A stretch of DNA of 64,000 nt from Epilithonimonas xixisoli (GTDB taxonomy: Bacteria > Bacteroidota > Bacteroidia > Flavobacteriales > Weeksellaceae): positions 372,001 to 436,000 of the forward strand of contig NZ_SOEO01000003.1 of NCBI RefSeq assembly GCF_004365655.1. Reading direction: 5' to 3'. Below the pieces are notes generated by a model, which saw only the letters and a list, made by a program, of their open reading frames with translations, was not told the DNA's origin and did no database searches. Positions 41,716-50,821 of this stretch are shown here, in pieces (the first letter of the stretch is position 1; the number at the start of each line of letters is the position of its first letter). Made by a program: the position numbers and the translations under genes.

Positions 41716-43163
41716 TCAATACAGATTCTTTGGATGCAACGCCAAATGGATCCGTTATAAAGTTTTATACAATTATCTGCTGTGTCGTAAATTAGCATTC
41801 CTTCTACTCGGTTTGCTACGGGAATGGCTGCCGCGGTCGTTCGGGTGATTACCAATCCTTTATTTTGAGATTCCAAAGCGATGAATCCGTTCGGGATGTT
41901 TTGTGGCCAATTATCAGCAGTAGAAGCTTGTGTGTTGATTCCGACTTTTGTAGCGTTGGCACTTGCGGTATTGTTGAATGGTTTGGTGCAATAGCCTCCA
42001 GGGATTGTAACGGTTACTAATGCATTGTCGCATTGTGTTCCATCGCAAATCTGATATTCAAAAGTGACCACATTGTTGGTTTGTGTATTAGGTGCTGCGG
42101 TGTAAATGATATTGTTACCGGAAACCACTGCTGTTCCCTCTGTTGGAGGTGTGAAAATGGTCAACGTCAAGGGATTTGCTGAGTTGTACAAGTCGTTGTT
42201 AAGAACGGGAATGCTGACCGATGTATTAGGATTGGTGGTGGCAAAATCATCATTAGCCAAGAAAAAAGTAAAAGACTCTTCGTTGTAAGCTAAGATTCCC
42301 GGATCACTTTGACCGTTGAAACGATATTTAAGCGTTTTCACTGAACTGTAATTGGTAGTGTTGATGCCAAAGGAATTGATGTCAACAGCAAAAAGTCGAA
42401 TGTCTCGCACGCCATTGGTGTTCCAGACTGGTGTGTTGGCTTTGATTTCATAAAAATCCATATTCCATTTTCCAACCGAAGGATTTTGTGTGTTGGATGA
42501 AAAATTGATGGTAACAATATTTCCAACCATAATGCCGTTGTTGTCTTCGAACCAGACTTCGTCAAAACCATTGGTACCAGGATCTGCTTGCTGAGTGAAA
42601 AAAAGATCAGGAGTGCCGTCGTTTATTTTTAATGGATTTAGGTTGTTTTGAAGCGTAAATTCAAATGGAGTCGTGGATGGTACGTTCGTCAATGCAGAGC
42701 CAAGTCCCATTCCTTGAATCCCTCTGTTCAATGCGGCAGATATTTTGTAATCGGGAAAAGTAAAAGGCGGTGTAAGCGCTTGATTCACATTTCCATCAAT
42801 TGCAGAAGCAAATGCAAATAAAAATGGTCCGCCGGGTCCGGAATTGGGTGCGCCTGCAGCATTTCCTGGAAACTTTACATCTTTAATAGGCAGAGATCGG
42901 AATCTTGTATTTTGAAACGCGACACCATTAGTGCTTAAAATGGAATTATTAACACCGGTAGAGTAAACCCGCGTTGTTGTGCCATTGTTATATCGGAAAG
43001 CCAAAAGCTCGCTGTCATTGTTTATGGGTACAGATGTCATCCCCGTATTCCAATAACCGTTAAAATTACTGTAAATATAATCTACCCGTTGAGAATAAAA
43101 TGAAGACCAGATTGAAGATGAAAAATAGAATAATGCGAAAAGATATTTATATTTTTGAAACAT
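41712..43163 (-). CDS. Secreted protein with Ig-like domain and C-terminal YDT/W module
   Basis: 483 aa. Signal peptide near residues 10-24. A central part holds a cadherin-like/VCBS-type repeat (FFLANDDFATTNPNTSVSIPVLNND...YQICDGTQCDNALVTVTI), and the C-terminal 75 residues carry KGLVITRT, GMLIYDTADNCIK and YNGSIWRCI, parallel to the neighbour. A strong TATATTTG box on the minus strand is at 43198-43205. Expected at the cell surface or exported; the function is unknown, adhesion or matrix is a guess. Confidence 0.75.
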   Translation of the reverse strand: MFQKYKYLFALFYFSSSIWSSFYSQRVDYIYSNFNGYWNTGMTSVPINNDSELLAFRYNNGTTTRVYSTGVNNSILSTNGVAFQNTRFRSLPIKDVKFPGNAAGAPNSGPGGPFLFAFASAIDGNVNQALTPPFTFPDYKISAALNRGIQGMGLGSALTNVPSTTPFEFTLQNNLNPLKINDGTPDLFFTQQADPGTNGFDEVWFEDNNGIMVGNIVTINFSSNTQNPSVGKWNMDFYEIKANTPVWNTNGVRDIRLFAVDINSFGINTTNYSSVKTLKYRFNGQSDPGILAYNEESFTFFLANDDFATTNPNTSVSIPVLNNDLYNSANPLTLTIFTPPTEGTAVVSGNNIIYTAAPNTQTNNVVTFEYQICDGTQCDNALVTVTIPGGYCTKPFNNTASANATKVGINTQASTADNWPQNIPNGFIALESQNKGLVITRTTAAAIPVANRVEGMLIYDTADNCIKLYNGSIWRCIQRICID

Positions 43164-43197
43164 TTGTTGTGATAACTGATTATTTTAGGTCTATGTG

Positions 43198-43205
43198 CAA
43201 ATATA
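43198..43205 (-). promoter_or_regulatory. Predicted -7 box for the two-gene secreted-protein operon
   Basis: Minus-strand TATATTTG, 35 bp upstream of the 43163 start. Confidence 0.65.
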
Positions 43206-43361
43206 ATGCAAAATGCTTGAAAATGAGTGTGAATAAGGCTTTGTTAACGTAAAATTATTTTATTGTTAATTAAATTTCAGGAAAAATAATATGATTTTCA
43301 AAGAATTAAATCTTGATATTAAAACAGAAAATCACTATATTTACGAAAATCGTATTTCTCT

Positions 43362-43886
43362 TTGAAAAAAACACTCGTACTCTTTGCGCATCCATACTTC
43401 GAACATTCTACAACCAATGTTAGATTGTTAGAATGCTATAACGAGTTTCCAAATGTCACTTTTCGAGATTTGTACGAGGATTATCCAGATTTTCATATTC
43501 AGCCATTTCGGGAACGCAAAAGAATTGTGGAGTACGATCGTTTGATTTTCCACTTTCCAATCATTTGGTTTGGATTGCCACCATTGTTGAAACTTTGGAT
43601 AGATGAGGTTTTTGATATGCGCTGGATCTCCGAAGGTGGACTCAATATTCTATCAGGAAAAGATGCGCTCATCATCACAAGCGTTGGCGGAAGCGAGAAT
43701 AATTATTCCAAAGAAGGAAAATATAAAACCAGCGCAGAAGAACTACTCACAGGACTTCGCGTTTCGCTGGACATCAATCATATCGAACTGAAAAAAACAC
43801 ATATTGTTTACAATGCAGACAATCTGGACGATCTGCAACTGGATATTTCGTGTAAACAATTATCACAAATACTGAAGGTGGAATGA
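43362..43886 (+). CDS. NAD(P)H-dependent oxidoreductase, KefF-like
   Basis: 174 aa from a TTG start at 43362; no ATG in frame is near, and KKTLVLFAHPYFEHSTTNV matches the normal beginning of the family, so TTG is accepted. Flavodoxin-like quinone reductase fold with FHFPIIWFGLPPLLKLWIDEVFD. KefF activates glutathione-gated potassium efflux channels in E. coli; here the gene overlaps the following CPA2 antiporter gene by 4 bp, which supports that pairing. Confidence 0.88.
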   Translation: MKKTLVLFAHPYFEHSTTNVRLLECYNEFPNVTFRDLYEDYPDFHIQPFRERKRIVEYDRLIFHFPIIWFGLPPLLKLWIDEVFDMRWISEGGLNILSGKDALIITSVGGSENNYSKEGKYKTSAEELLTGLRVSLDINHIELKKTHIVYNADNLDDLQLDISCKQLSQILKVE

Positions 43887-45736
43887 TGGAAAACTCAATT
43901 GCAATGACGATTCTAATTTTTCTGGGCGTTGCCATTATTATGGTACCGTTGGGGAAAAAACTGGGTTTGAGTTCCGTGATTGGTTATCTTCTCGGCGGAA
44001 TCATCATTGGTCCTTTTTGTTTGCAATTGACGGGAAAAAATGCCGAAGATATTATGCACGCTTCAGAATTGGGTGTGATAATGCTTTTGTTTTTAGTGGG
44101 TTTGGAATTGGAACCACAGAAACTTTGGCAAATCAGGAAAAGGATTCTTGGTTTGGGATTGAGTCAAATGTTACTCAGTATTGTCGGGATTTTCGTTGTT
44201 TTTTACATCGCAGGTTTTGGGCTTCAAAAATCGTTTATCATTTCGCTTTGTTTCGCAATGTCGTCCACGGCGATTGTATTGCAAACCTTGAAGGAAAAAA
44301 ACCTCTTCCGGACAGTCAGCGGAGAATCTTCCTTTTCAATATTGCTATTTCAAGATATTGCGGTGATTCCGATTTTGGCACTTTTGCCATTTCTTGCAAA
44401 GTCTCAAAAAGCCATTGCTCAGGCAGATCACGAAAAAGTTTTACTTCATTATATTCCCGAATGGTTACAGCCATTTACCGTAATTGGAGCCGTCCTGGCA
44501 TTGATTTTATTAGGTCGATACATCTTCATTCCGTTTTTAAGATTTGTCTCAAAATCCGGATTGAATGAACTATTGACTGCCGCTTCACTTTTCTTGGTGA
44601 TTGGCGTTTCAGAATTGATGATTTCCATTGGTTTGAGTCCTGCCTTGGGTGCGTTTATCGCTGGTGTAATGTTAGCAAACAGTGAGTTCCGCCACGAGTT
44701 GGAAAGTAATATAGATCCGTTCAAAGGTTTGCTTTTGGCTGTGTTTTTTGTGAGCGTTGGTGCGACAATTAACTTTGACATCATTGCTTCCAAACCGGTT
44801 TTCATTTTTTCCGCCGCATTTATAGTTTTAGCCATCAAAGCTTCTGTTTTATTCGGGATTGGAAAATATTACAAGATGAATAACGAGCAAAGTTTTTTCC
44901 TTGCATTTGCCTTGTCGCAAGTCGGTGAATTTGCATTTGTTTTGATTAATTTTTCTGCCAGTTTATTTTTAATTGATTATCAAGCCAACTCAGAATTGAT
45001 GGCAATCGTAGCAATCACGATGTGTATTTCACCACTGCTTTTGATATTCAAAGAAAAAGTTTTGGATCGTCGATTTATCAAACAAAAAACTGAAGAAAAT
45101 GTAGAACTCGGCATCATCAAACAAAGAAAAATTATCATTGTAGGATTCGGCTATTTCGGAAGTACAGTTGGGCGATTGTTGAAAGCGAACGGAATCCGTT
45201 CCACGGTTTTGGATAATGATCCAGACAGAGTGGCTTTGTTGCGCTCAAACGGCTTCAATGTTTATTACGGTGATGCTACGAAACCAGCATTGCTTCGTTC
45301 TGCCGGAATCGAAGATGCAGAATTGCTCGTTGTTTGCTTGGATGATCCGGAGAAAAATAAATTGCTCGTAGATTACGCCAAGGAAAATTATCCCAACCTA
45401 AAAATCTTCGTAAGAGCCAAAAACCGTTTGGACGCCTACGAATTTCTCAATAAAAAAGTTGATAATATCTACCGTGAAACTTTGGGAACCGCTGTAGATA
45501 TGGCAGTTGATATCCTTCAGGAAAACGGAATGCGAAAGTACACAGCCAGAAGAATGGGCAAACGATTTATGATTATCGATAAGGCGATGACCAGACGATT
45601 GGCTAAAGAAAAAGACAAAAACCTAATCACTTTTACCCTCCGAGAAACATTGGAGCGTGAAGCAGAATTGCTTGCATTGGACAGCATTTCCTTCGAGGAA
45701 AACCATTGGAGTGGCGATGAGGACGAGGATAAGTAG
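43883..45736 (+). CDS. Monovalent cation:proton antiporter (CPA2, KefB/KefC-like)
   Basis: 617 aa. About twelve membrane helices (residues 1 to about 390) with SSVIGYLLGGIIIGPF and GLSPALGAFIAGVMLANSEFRHE, followed by a cytosolic RCK/TrkA-N domain (KIIIVGFGYFGSTVGRLLKANG, GDATKPALLRSAGIEDAELLVV). Likely exports K+ or Na+ against protons, gated by ligands and by the KefF-like protein encoded before it. Repeat family B follows 8 bp after its stop. Confidence 0.94.
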   Translation: MMENSIAMTILIFLGVAIIMVPLGKKLGLSSVIGYLLGGIIIGPFCLQLTGKNAEDIMHASELGVIMLLFLVGLELEPQKLWQIRKRILGLGLSQMLLSIVGIFVVFYIAGFGLQKSFIISLCFAMSSTAIVLQTLKEKNLFRTVSGESSFSILLFQDIAVIPILALLPFLAKSQKAIAQADHEKVLLHYIPEWLQPFTVIGAVLALILLGRYIFIPFLRFVSKSGLNELLTAASLFLVIGVSELMISIGLSPALGAFIAGVMLANSEFRHELESNIDPFKGLLLAVFFVSVGATINFDIIASKPVFIFSAAFIVLAIKASVLFGIGKYYKMNNEQSFFLAFALSQVGEFAFVLINFSASLFLIDYQANSELMAIVAITMCISPLLLIFKEKVLDRRFIKQKTEENVELGIIKQRKIIIVGFGYFGSTVGRLLKANGIRSTVLDNDPDRVALLRSNGFNVYYGDATKPALLRSAGIEDAELLVVCLDDPEKNKLLVDYAKENYPNLKIFVRAKNRLDAYEFLNKKVDNIYRETLGTAVDMAVDILQENGMRKYTARRMGKRFMIIDKAMTRRLAKEKDKNLITFTLRETLEREAELLALDSISFEENHWSGDEDEDK

Positions 45737-45744
45737 AGTAATGT

Positions 45745-45861
45745 TTTGGGTAGCTTATCCGCCCTCCGTTCCCGCTATTTTTTGCCACACGTTTTCATCT
45801 TCGAAAGAAATTGATCAATTCCCAAAAAATGAGCTCCACTCAGGTCGGGCTACAGATTCCT
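45745..45861 (+). repeat. Intergenic repeat family B, copy 2
   Basis: TTTGGGTAGC...TTATCCGCCCTCCG and TTCCCGCT at the left, GAGCTCCACTCAGG and TCGGGCT at the right, after the antiporter stop codon. The central arms TTTTTTG/AAAAAAT are AT-rich with a variable loop. Confidence 0.75.
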
Positions 45862-45978
45862 CATAGAACAACATTAGTCAATAGATTGGGGTTTCGTTTA
45901 AAAATCGAATTTTCAAAAACACACTTCGATTATTCCCTCACTTTTCATTACTTTTATTCCCCAATTAATTTTTATTAA

Positions 45979-48117
45979 ATGAAGAAAATAAGAACCACTT
46001 TACTGATAACTTTTCTTGCCATCAACGCAGGGAATTTGACGATAAATGCACAGCAGAAAAAAACATCTGCAACTACAGAAAAATCTATGAACAATAATCC
46101 TTTTCTCAAAAAAAGCACCTTGCAATACCAAGCTCCGGAATTTGATAAAATCAAAGACGAGCATTTCAAACCCGCTTTTGAATTCGGTTTGAAAGAACAA
46201 TTGTCCAACATCGATAAAATCATTAATAACAAGGCGGTTCCAACTTTTGAGAACACAGTTTTGGCATTAGAAAACAGCAGTGAAATTCTGGGAAGAGCAA
46301 CCATTCTTTTCTACAACCTCACAAGCTCAAATACCAATGATGTTCTTCAAAAATTGGAGGAAGAGTTTGCACCTATTTTCGCGTCTCATTCGGATAAGAT
46401 TTATTTGAATGATAAACTTTATAACCGATTCAAAGCTGTAAAAACCGACAAGCTAGACGCAGAAAGCAAAAGATTGACAGAGTATTATCTCACCAACTTT
46501 GAACTTGCCGGAGCCAATCTATCTGCAGAGAAAAAAGATAAACTGAAGGAAATCAATCAGCAATTGGCAACTTTATCCACACAATTCAGCAACAAATTAT
46601 TGGAAGCTAGAAAGAAAGGAGCGGTTTTATTTTCTGACGTCAAAGAATTGGATGGACTTTCCGCAGACGAAATCGCCGCAGCCGCAACAGACGCAGAACA
46701 AGCTGGGCAAAAAGGAAAATATCTTTTGGCGTTGCAAAACACCACGCAACAGCCACTTTTGCAAAACTTGAAAAACAGAGCTACAAGAGAAAAACTCTTC
46801 AAAGCTTCTTGGACGAGAGCAGAAAAAGGCGACGAGAATGACACACGCGAAACGGTTGAGAAATTAGCAAAACTAAGATTGCAAAAAGCGCAACTATTCG
46901 GCAAGAAAAACTTTGCAGAATGGAGTTTGCAAGATCAAATGGCAAAAACGCCGGAAGCGGCGATGGGACTTTTGGCACAATTGGCAAAGCCTGCTGTAGA
47001 AACCGCAAAACGTGAAGCAACTGAAATTCAGGAAGTGATAGATGCGCAAAAGGGCGGTTTCAAAGTAGAACCTTGGGATTGGAATTTCTACTCTGAGCAA
47101 GTCCGAAAAGCAAAATATGATTTGGATGAAAACGAAATCAAACCTTACTTCGAAGTGACAACAGTTTTGGAAAAAGGCGTTTTCTTCGCGGCTGAGAAAT
47201 TCTATGGGATCACTTTCAAAGTAAGAAAAGATCTTCCGACTTACCATCCGGATGTTGTGGCGTACGAAGTTTTCGACAGAGACGGAAAATCTCTCGCACT
47301 TTACTATTTGGATTTCTACACGAGAAGCAACAAAAGTGGAGGCGCTTGGATGAATAATTTTGTTCCTCAATCTCATTTGCTGGGACAAAAACCAGTAATC
47401 GTGAATGTCTTCAATTACCAAAAACCTGCGCCTGGAAAACCTTCTCTGATTTCTTATGACGATGTAGAAACGATGTTCCACGAGTTTGGTCACACTTTGC
47501 ACGGTTTGTTTGCAGATCAAAAATATGTTTCGATTTCCGGAACCAACACCCCGAGAGATTTTGTTGAATTTCCTTCTCAAATCAATGAACATTTTGTGCT
47601 GGAGCCAGAGATTTTGAAAAATTATGCCTTACATTATCAAACCAAACAACCAATGCCTCAGTCTTTGATTGATAAAATCAAAAAAGCGTCAAACTTCAAC
47701 CAAGGTTATGCAACCACAGAATTGGTAGCGGCCGCAACGTTGGATATGAATTGGCACACGGTAACTTCTGACAGCCAGCTGATTCCGGTTTTGGATTTCG
47801 AAAATCAAGCTTTGAGTAAGTATGGCTTGTTGGTTCCGCAAGTTCCGCCAAGATACCACACGCCATATTTTGCACACATTTGGGGCGGTGGCTATTCGGC
47901 TGGATATTACGCTTATCTGTGGTCAGAAACTTTGGATTCTGATGCTTGGGAATGGATCAAAGCTAACGGTGGATTGACGAGAGAAAACGGTGACAGATTC
48001 AGAAAATACATTCTTTCCGTTGGGAACAGTGTAGATCTCAACAAAGCTTTTGAAGCATTTACAGGTCATAGAGCAGACATTAAACCGCTTTTGAGAAGCA
48101 GAGGTTTTATTAAATAA
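45979..48117 (+). CDS. dcp: M3 family peptidyl-dipeptidase
   Basis: 712 aa. Signal peptide (LLITFLAINAGNLTINAQ), then the M3 thimet-like domain with the zinc motif in VETMFHEFGHTLHGLF (HEFGH) and the downstream metal-ligand Glu in FVEFPSQINEH. Dcp removes dipeptides from peptide C-termini. Because of the signal peptide this copy should act in the periplasm rather than the cytosol. Followed directly by two hairpins. Confidence 0.94.
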   Translation: MKKIRTTLLITFLAINAGNLTINAQQKKTSATTEKSMNNNPFLKKSTLQYQAPEFDKIKDEHFKPAFEFGLKEQLSNIDKIINNKAVPTFENTVLALENSSEILGRATILFYNLTSSNTNDVLQKLEEEFAPIFASHSDKIYLNDKLYNRFKAVKTDKLDAESKRLTEYYLTNFELAGANLSAEKKDKLKEINQQLATLSTQFSNKLLEARKKGAVLFSDVKELDGLSADEIAAAATDAEQAGQKGKYLLALQNTTQQPLLQNLKNRATREKLFKASWTRAEKGDENDTRETVEKLAKLRLQKAQLFGKKNFAEWSLQDQMAKTPEAAMGLLAQLAKPAVETAKREATEIQEVIDAQKGGFKVEPWDWNFYSEQVRKAKYDLDENEIKPYFEVTTVLEKGVFFAAEKFYGITFKVRKDLPTYHPDVVAYEVFDRDGKSLALYYLDFYTRSNKSGGAWMNNFVPQSHLLGQKPVIVNVFNYQKPAPGKPSLISYDDVETMFHEFGHTLHGLFADQKYVSISGTNTPRDFVEFPSQINEHFVLEPEILKNYALHYQTKQPMPQSLIDKIKKASNFNQGYATTELVAAATLDMNWHTVTSDSQLIPVLDFENQALSKYGLLVPQVPPRYHTPYFAHIWGGGYSAGYYAYLWSETLDSDAWEWIKANGGLTRENGDRFRKYILSVGNSVDLNKAFEAFTGHRADIKPLLRSRGFIK

Positions 48118-48149
48118 ACTTTGTCAAAGATTTAGAACTTTGACAAAGT
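48118..48149 (+). terminator. Perfect 12-bp hairpin after dcp
   Basis: ACTTTGTCAAAG/CTTTGACAAAGT with an 8-base loop, starting at the stop codon. No T-run follows, so it may be a stabiliser or protein-binding site paired with the terminator behind it. Confidence 0.7.
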
Positions 48150-48153
48150 ATTG

Positions 48154-48185
48154 AAAAACGTTTCCAATTCGGAAGCGTTTTTTTG
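48154..48185 (+). terminator. Terminator downstream of dcp
   Basis: AAAACGTTTCC/GGAAGCGTTTT stem (one G-U pair) with T-run. An ATG at 48151 lies against this hairpin and is therefore not a credible start for the next gene. Confidence 0.8.
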
Positions 48186-48222
48186 TTTTATAAATATTAA
48201 CTTAGTAAAAACTAAATCACTT

Positions 48223-48900
48223 GTGAAAAAACTATTATTCCCTCTATTTCTGATATTGCTAATTGTCAGTTGTAATTCAAAAGATAAAAACCAAGTTGAT
48301 GAAACTGAGGTTAAAAATATCGATAAAAAGGATTCAATAATTGCTGTTGAAATCGATTCTATTCAGATTCCAAAATCGATTCTTTATAATGGGAATTTGA
48401 AAAAAGCAGTTCAATGGAAAGATGAAGTTGGAGATAATTTGGTCATTCTATCAGAGTCAGGTCCTCATAGAAATGAAAAATTCAGGCACGAGTTTGATGA
48501 CAGTGCAGACTTCGAATTGTTTGCTTATAATTTTAGTTTAGATAAAAATAATTCGCATACTTGGAAAATGTATGATTTTGTGGCGGACTGTCCAGTCGAT
48601 ATCGAAGCCGAATTTTATCCTCAATTTCCAGTAATTACAGATTTGAACAAAAATGGAATCACCGAAGTCTGGATAATGTACAAAGTCGGTTGCCACGGCG
48701 ATGTAAGCCCAGTTACTCTGAAATTGATGATTTACGAGGGCAACAAAAAATACGCAATGCGAGGCGAAAACAAAATTAAGTTTGGCGCTAATGAATATAT
48801 AGGTGGAGCATATAAATTTGATAAAACTTTCGATTCTGCGCCAACTGCATTTAAGAATTACGCCATCCAGTTGTGGGAAGAAAATATTTACAAAAAGTAA
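48223..48900 (+). CDS. Hypothetical lipoprotein (GTG start)
   Basis: 225 aa from the GTG at 48223 (VKKLLFPLFLILLIVSCNS): the lipobox LIVSC then lies at the normal distance. The longer frame from the ATG at 48151 would begin against the dcp terminator, so it is rejected. The rest is a soluble, acidic domain including PVITDLNKNGITEVWIMYKVGCHGD (weak FG-GAP-like calcium-site resemblance). Function unknown. Confidence 0.75.
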   Translation: MKKLLFPLFLILLIVSCNSKDKNQVDETEVKNIDKKDSIIAVEIDSIQIPKSILYNGNLKKAVQWKDEVGDNLVILSESGPHRNEKFRHEFDDSADFELFAYNFSLDKNNSHTWKMYDFVADCPVDIEAEFYPQFPVITDLNKNGITEVWIMYKVGCHGDVSPVTLKLMIYEGNKKYAMRGENKIKFGANEYIGGAYKFDKTFDSAPTAFKNYAIQLWEENIYKK

Positions 48901-48904
48901 AAAC

Positions 48905-48927
48905 GTCTCCAAAAAGGAAACTTTTTT
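48905..48927 (+). terminator. Terminator of the 48223 lipoprotein gene
   Basis: GTCTCC/GGAAAC hairpin with one mismatch and T7; further on, a second hairpin (CCGGAAT/ATTCCGG, 49003-49052) ends in T7. Confidence 0.65.
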
Positions 48928-49068
48928 TGTGATTTTTAAAAACCAAATTCTGAATTAATTCGTATATAAAAATAAGATTAATAGTTTCATAGTTTATTTT
49001 TTTTCCGGAATTCGGCTTTCAATTTTCATAGGCTGATGGCTGGATTCCGGATTTTTTTATTCAAATAA

Positions 49069-49106
49069 AACCTTGAGAACATTTGCTTATAAATATTCTC
49101 AAGGTC
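49069..49106 (-). terminator. Terminator of the AhpD-like gene
   Basis: ACCTTGAGAA/TTCTCAAGGT stem, T-rich minus-strand tail. Confidence 0.78.
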
Positions 49107-49128
49107 TAAAAAAAATTATCAATGAAAA

Positions 49129-49575
49129 TTAAAATTCCCCAATTTGAAGATGCGTGCTTACCGCAATTCTGTTCCAAGCATTGATGGTGACAATTGCCAT
49201 AATAATCTCAGCAATTTGCTTTTCAGAAAACACTTTGGAGGCTCTTTGATAAGTTTCGTTGCTTAGTCCGTTTTGAGCAATTTGGGTGATTTCTTCTGTC
49301 ATTTTCAGCGCGACAATTTCTTCTTCTGTAAAATGTGTTTCTGCTTCGTGCCAAGCGCTCAAGATGAAAAGTCTCTCTGCGTTTTCTCCATATTTTAAGG
49401 CATCTTTTGTATGCATTGCGAGACAATACGCACAATTGTTGATTTGCGATGCACGGATTTTGATGAGTTCTTTGATGGTTTTTGAGATTTCGGATTGAGC
49501 CAGATAAGCTTCCAATCCAAGCATAGCTTTGTAAGCGTGAGGTTCTACCGTGTTGATGTTGATGCGTTTGTCCAT
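49129..49575 (-). CDS. Carboxymuconolactone decarboxylase/AhpD-like protein
   Basis: 148 aa. CMD-domain core with IRASQINNCAYCLAMHTKDALKYGE: the CxxC plus His pattern of AhpD-type alkylhydroperoxidases. Probably a thiol-based peroxidase or related redox protein in the cytosol. Upstream on the same strand are DoxX and Crp/Fnr genes, a combination that suggests a small stress-response cluster. Confidence 0.9.
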   Translation of the reverse strand: MDKRININTVEPHAYKAMLGLEAYLAQSEISKTIKELIKIRASQINNCAYCLAMHTKDALKYGENAERLFILSAWHEAETHFTEEEIVALKMTEEITQIAQNGLSNETYQRASKVFSEKQIAEIIMAIVTINAWNRIAVSTHLQIGEF

Positions 49576-49593
49576 TTTATTGATTTTAATTGA

Positions 49594-50025
49594 TTAATGA
49601 TTGATTTTGTTATCGATGCTAAAATAATATTGATTCTGACTCGCCAGCAAAAAAGCCGAAGCACAACCTACCCAAACCGAGTAATCCAAAGGAGCTTTGA
49701 TTCCTAAAGAAATGCTCATTGATAAACCGAATATCAATAAGAGAATGCCTGTTGCAAAAGCTGTGAACTTGGTTTTGAAACCGATGATAAGAAATATTGA
49801 AAATATTATTTCTAAAGTTGTAGCGAAGTAAGCTCCGAAAATACTCAGACTTTCGGGTAAAAATGAAGTCAATTGTTTGGTGTAATTTTCAAAATTCTGC
49901 CAATTGCCCCAAGCTGAATTGTCACCCCAAAATCCAAATCTGTCTGCGACTGCAGACAACATCGTTACCGAGAGAGCCATTCGCAAGAACAGTTGTAGGA
50001 AGTGATTGGTTGTGGTGTTTTCCAT
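49594..50025 (-). CDS. DoxX family membrane protein
   Basis: 143 aa with four hydrophobic segments: about 5-24, 56-75, 80-99 and 112-128, as in DoxX/SURF4-like proteins. RMALSVTMLSAVADRFGFWG near the start is typical. DoxX proteins are inner-membrane proteins often linked to thiol or redox stress; their biochemical role is unsettled. The gene is 18 bp upstream of the AhpD-like gene on the same strand. Confidence 0.88.
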   Translation of the reverse strand: MENTTTNHFLQLFLRMALSVTMLSAVADRFGFWGDNSAWGNWQNFENYTKQLTSFLPESLSIFGAYFATTLEIIFSIFLIIGFKTKFTAFATGILLLIFGLSMSISLGIKAPLDYSVWVGCASAFLLASQNQYYFSIDNKINH

Positions 50026-50100
50026 TTCTTTGTTTTTTGATGGTACAAAGTTGGGAAATCGAAAACAGAAAAAACTTAAACTGGTTTAAGAAAGTAATTC

Positions 50101-50165
50101 TCTCGCAGATTTTGCTGATTAAAACAGATTTATACTAATCTGCAAAATTTGCCAAATCTGTGAGA
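50101..50165. repeat. Palindromic intergenic repeat family E, copy 2
   Basis: TCTCGCAGATTT at one end and AAATCTGTGAGA at the other are inverted with one G-U pair. Same words as copy 1 at 34853-34922; lies between the DoxX and Crp genes. Confidence 0.7.
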
Positions 50166-50174
50166 AACAACTTT

Positions 50175-50750
50175 TTAAGAAACGCTTTTCTTCCGAATCT
50201 CGCTAAGATATTCGGGCGTGAAACCAAGAAATGAAGCAATCAAATATTGCGGAACTCGTTGCACAAATTCAGGATATTGTTTCGCAAACGAGAAGTAAAA
50301 TTCTTCTTTGGAATAGGAAAAAATATATTTCACCCTCCGCTGATTGGACGCAAAAGCCCTGTGGTAAATGCAACGGAAATATTTTTCCATTATCGGAAAA
50401 TCATTCAGCAGTTTCTCTTGAGAATCGTGGCTGATGGCAAGAACCTCCGATTTCTCAACGGTTTGAATGCTAAAATCTGCCGGAGTTCTCCGTTCAAAAG
50501 AAAAATTATCCGTCATCCACCAGCTTTCCAGCGCGAAATCTGTGGTTTGTTCGATGCCTTTTTCATTAATGTAAAACTTTCTGAGAAGGCCTTTCAAAAC
50601 AAAATAATTCTGATGACAAACTTGCCCTTCTTCCAACAGATTCTGTTTTTTGTCAAAGGTTTTGACTTCGAAATAACCCATTATCAAAGCAAATTCCTCA
50701 TCTGTCATCGTGATGAATTTCTGTAAATTAGCTTTGAATAGTTCTGACAT
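50175..50750 (-). CDS. Crp/Fnr family transcriptional regulator
   Basis: 191 aa. N-terminal cyclic-nucleotide-binding-like domain (DKKQNLLEEGQVCHQNYFVLKGLLRKFYINEKG) and a degenerate C-terminal region YPEFVQRVPQYLIASFLGFTPEYLSEIRKK that resembles a winged HTH. It likely controls the DoxX-AhpD genes that follow on the same strand, though a palindromic repeat separates them. The ligand is unknown. Confidence 0.88.
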   Translation of the reverse strand: MSELFKANLQKFITMTDEEFALIMGYFEVKTFDKKQNLLEEGQVCHQNYFVLKGLLRKFYINEKGIEQTTDFALESWWMTDNFSFERRTPADFSIQTVEKSEVLAISHDSQEKLLNDFPIMEKYFRCIYHRAFASNQRRVKYIFSYSKEEFYFSFAKQYPEFVQRVPQYLIASFLGFTPEYLSEIRKKSVS

Positions 50751-50821
50751 AGTTTTTCTTTGAAGCTTGTAAAATTAAACAAAAAAGCAAAATGCCAATT
50801 CACATTCTGCTTTCAATTTTA

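Noticed and set aside
48151-48222. The ATG at 48151 as start of the hypothetical lipoprotein.
   Set aside because: It sits against the dcp terminator and would add 24 residues before a clean lipoprotein signal; the GTG at 48223 fits better.
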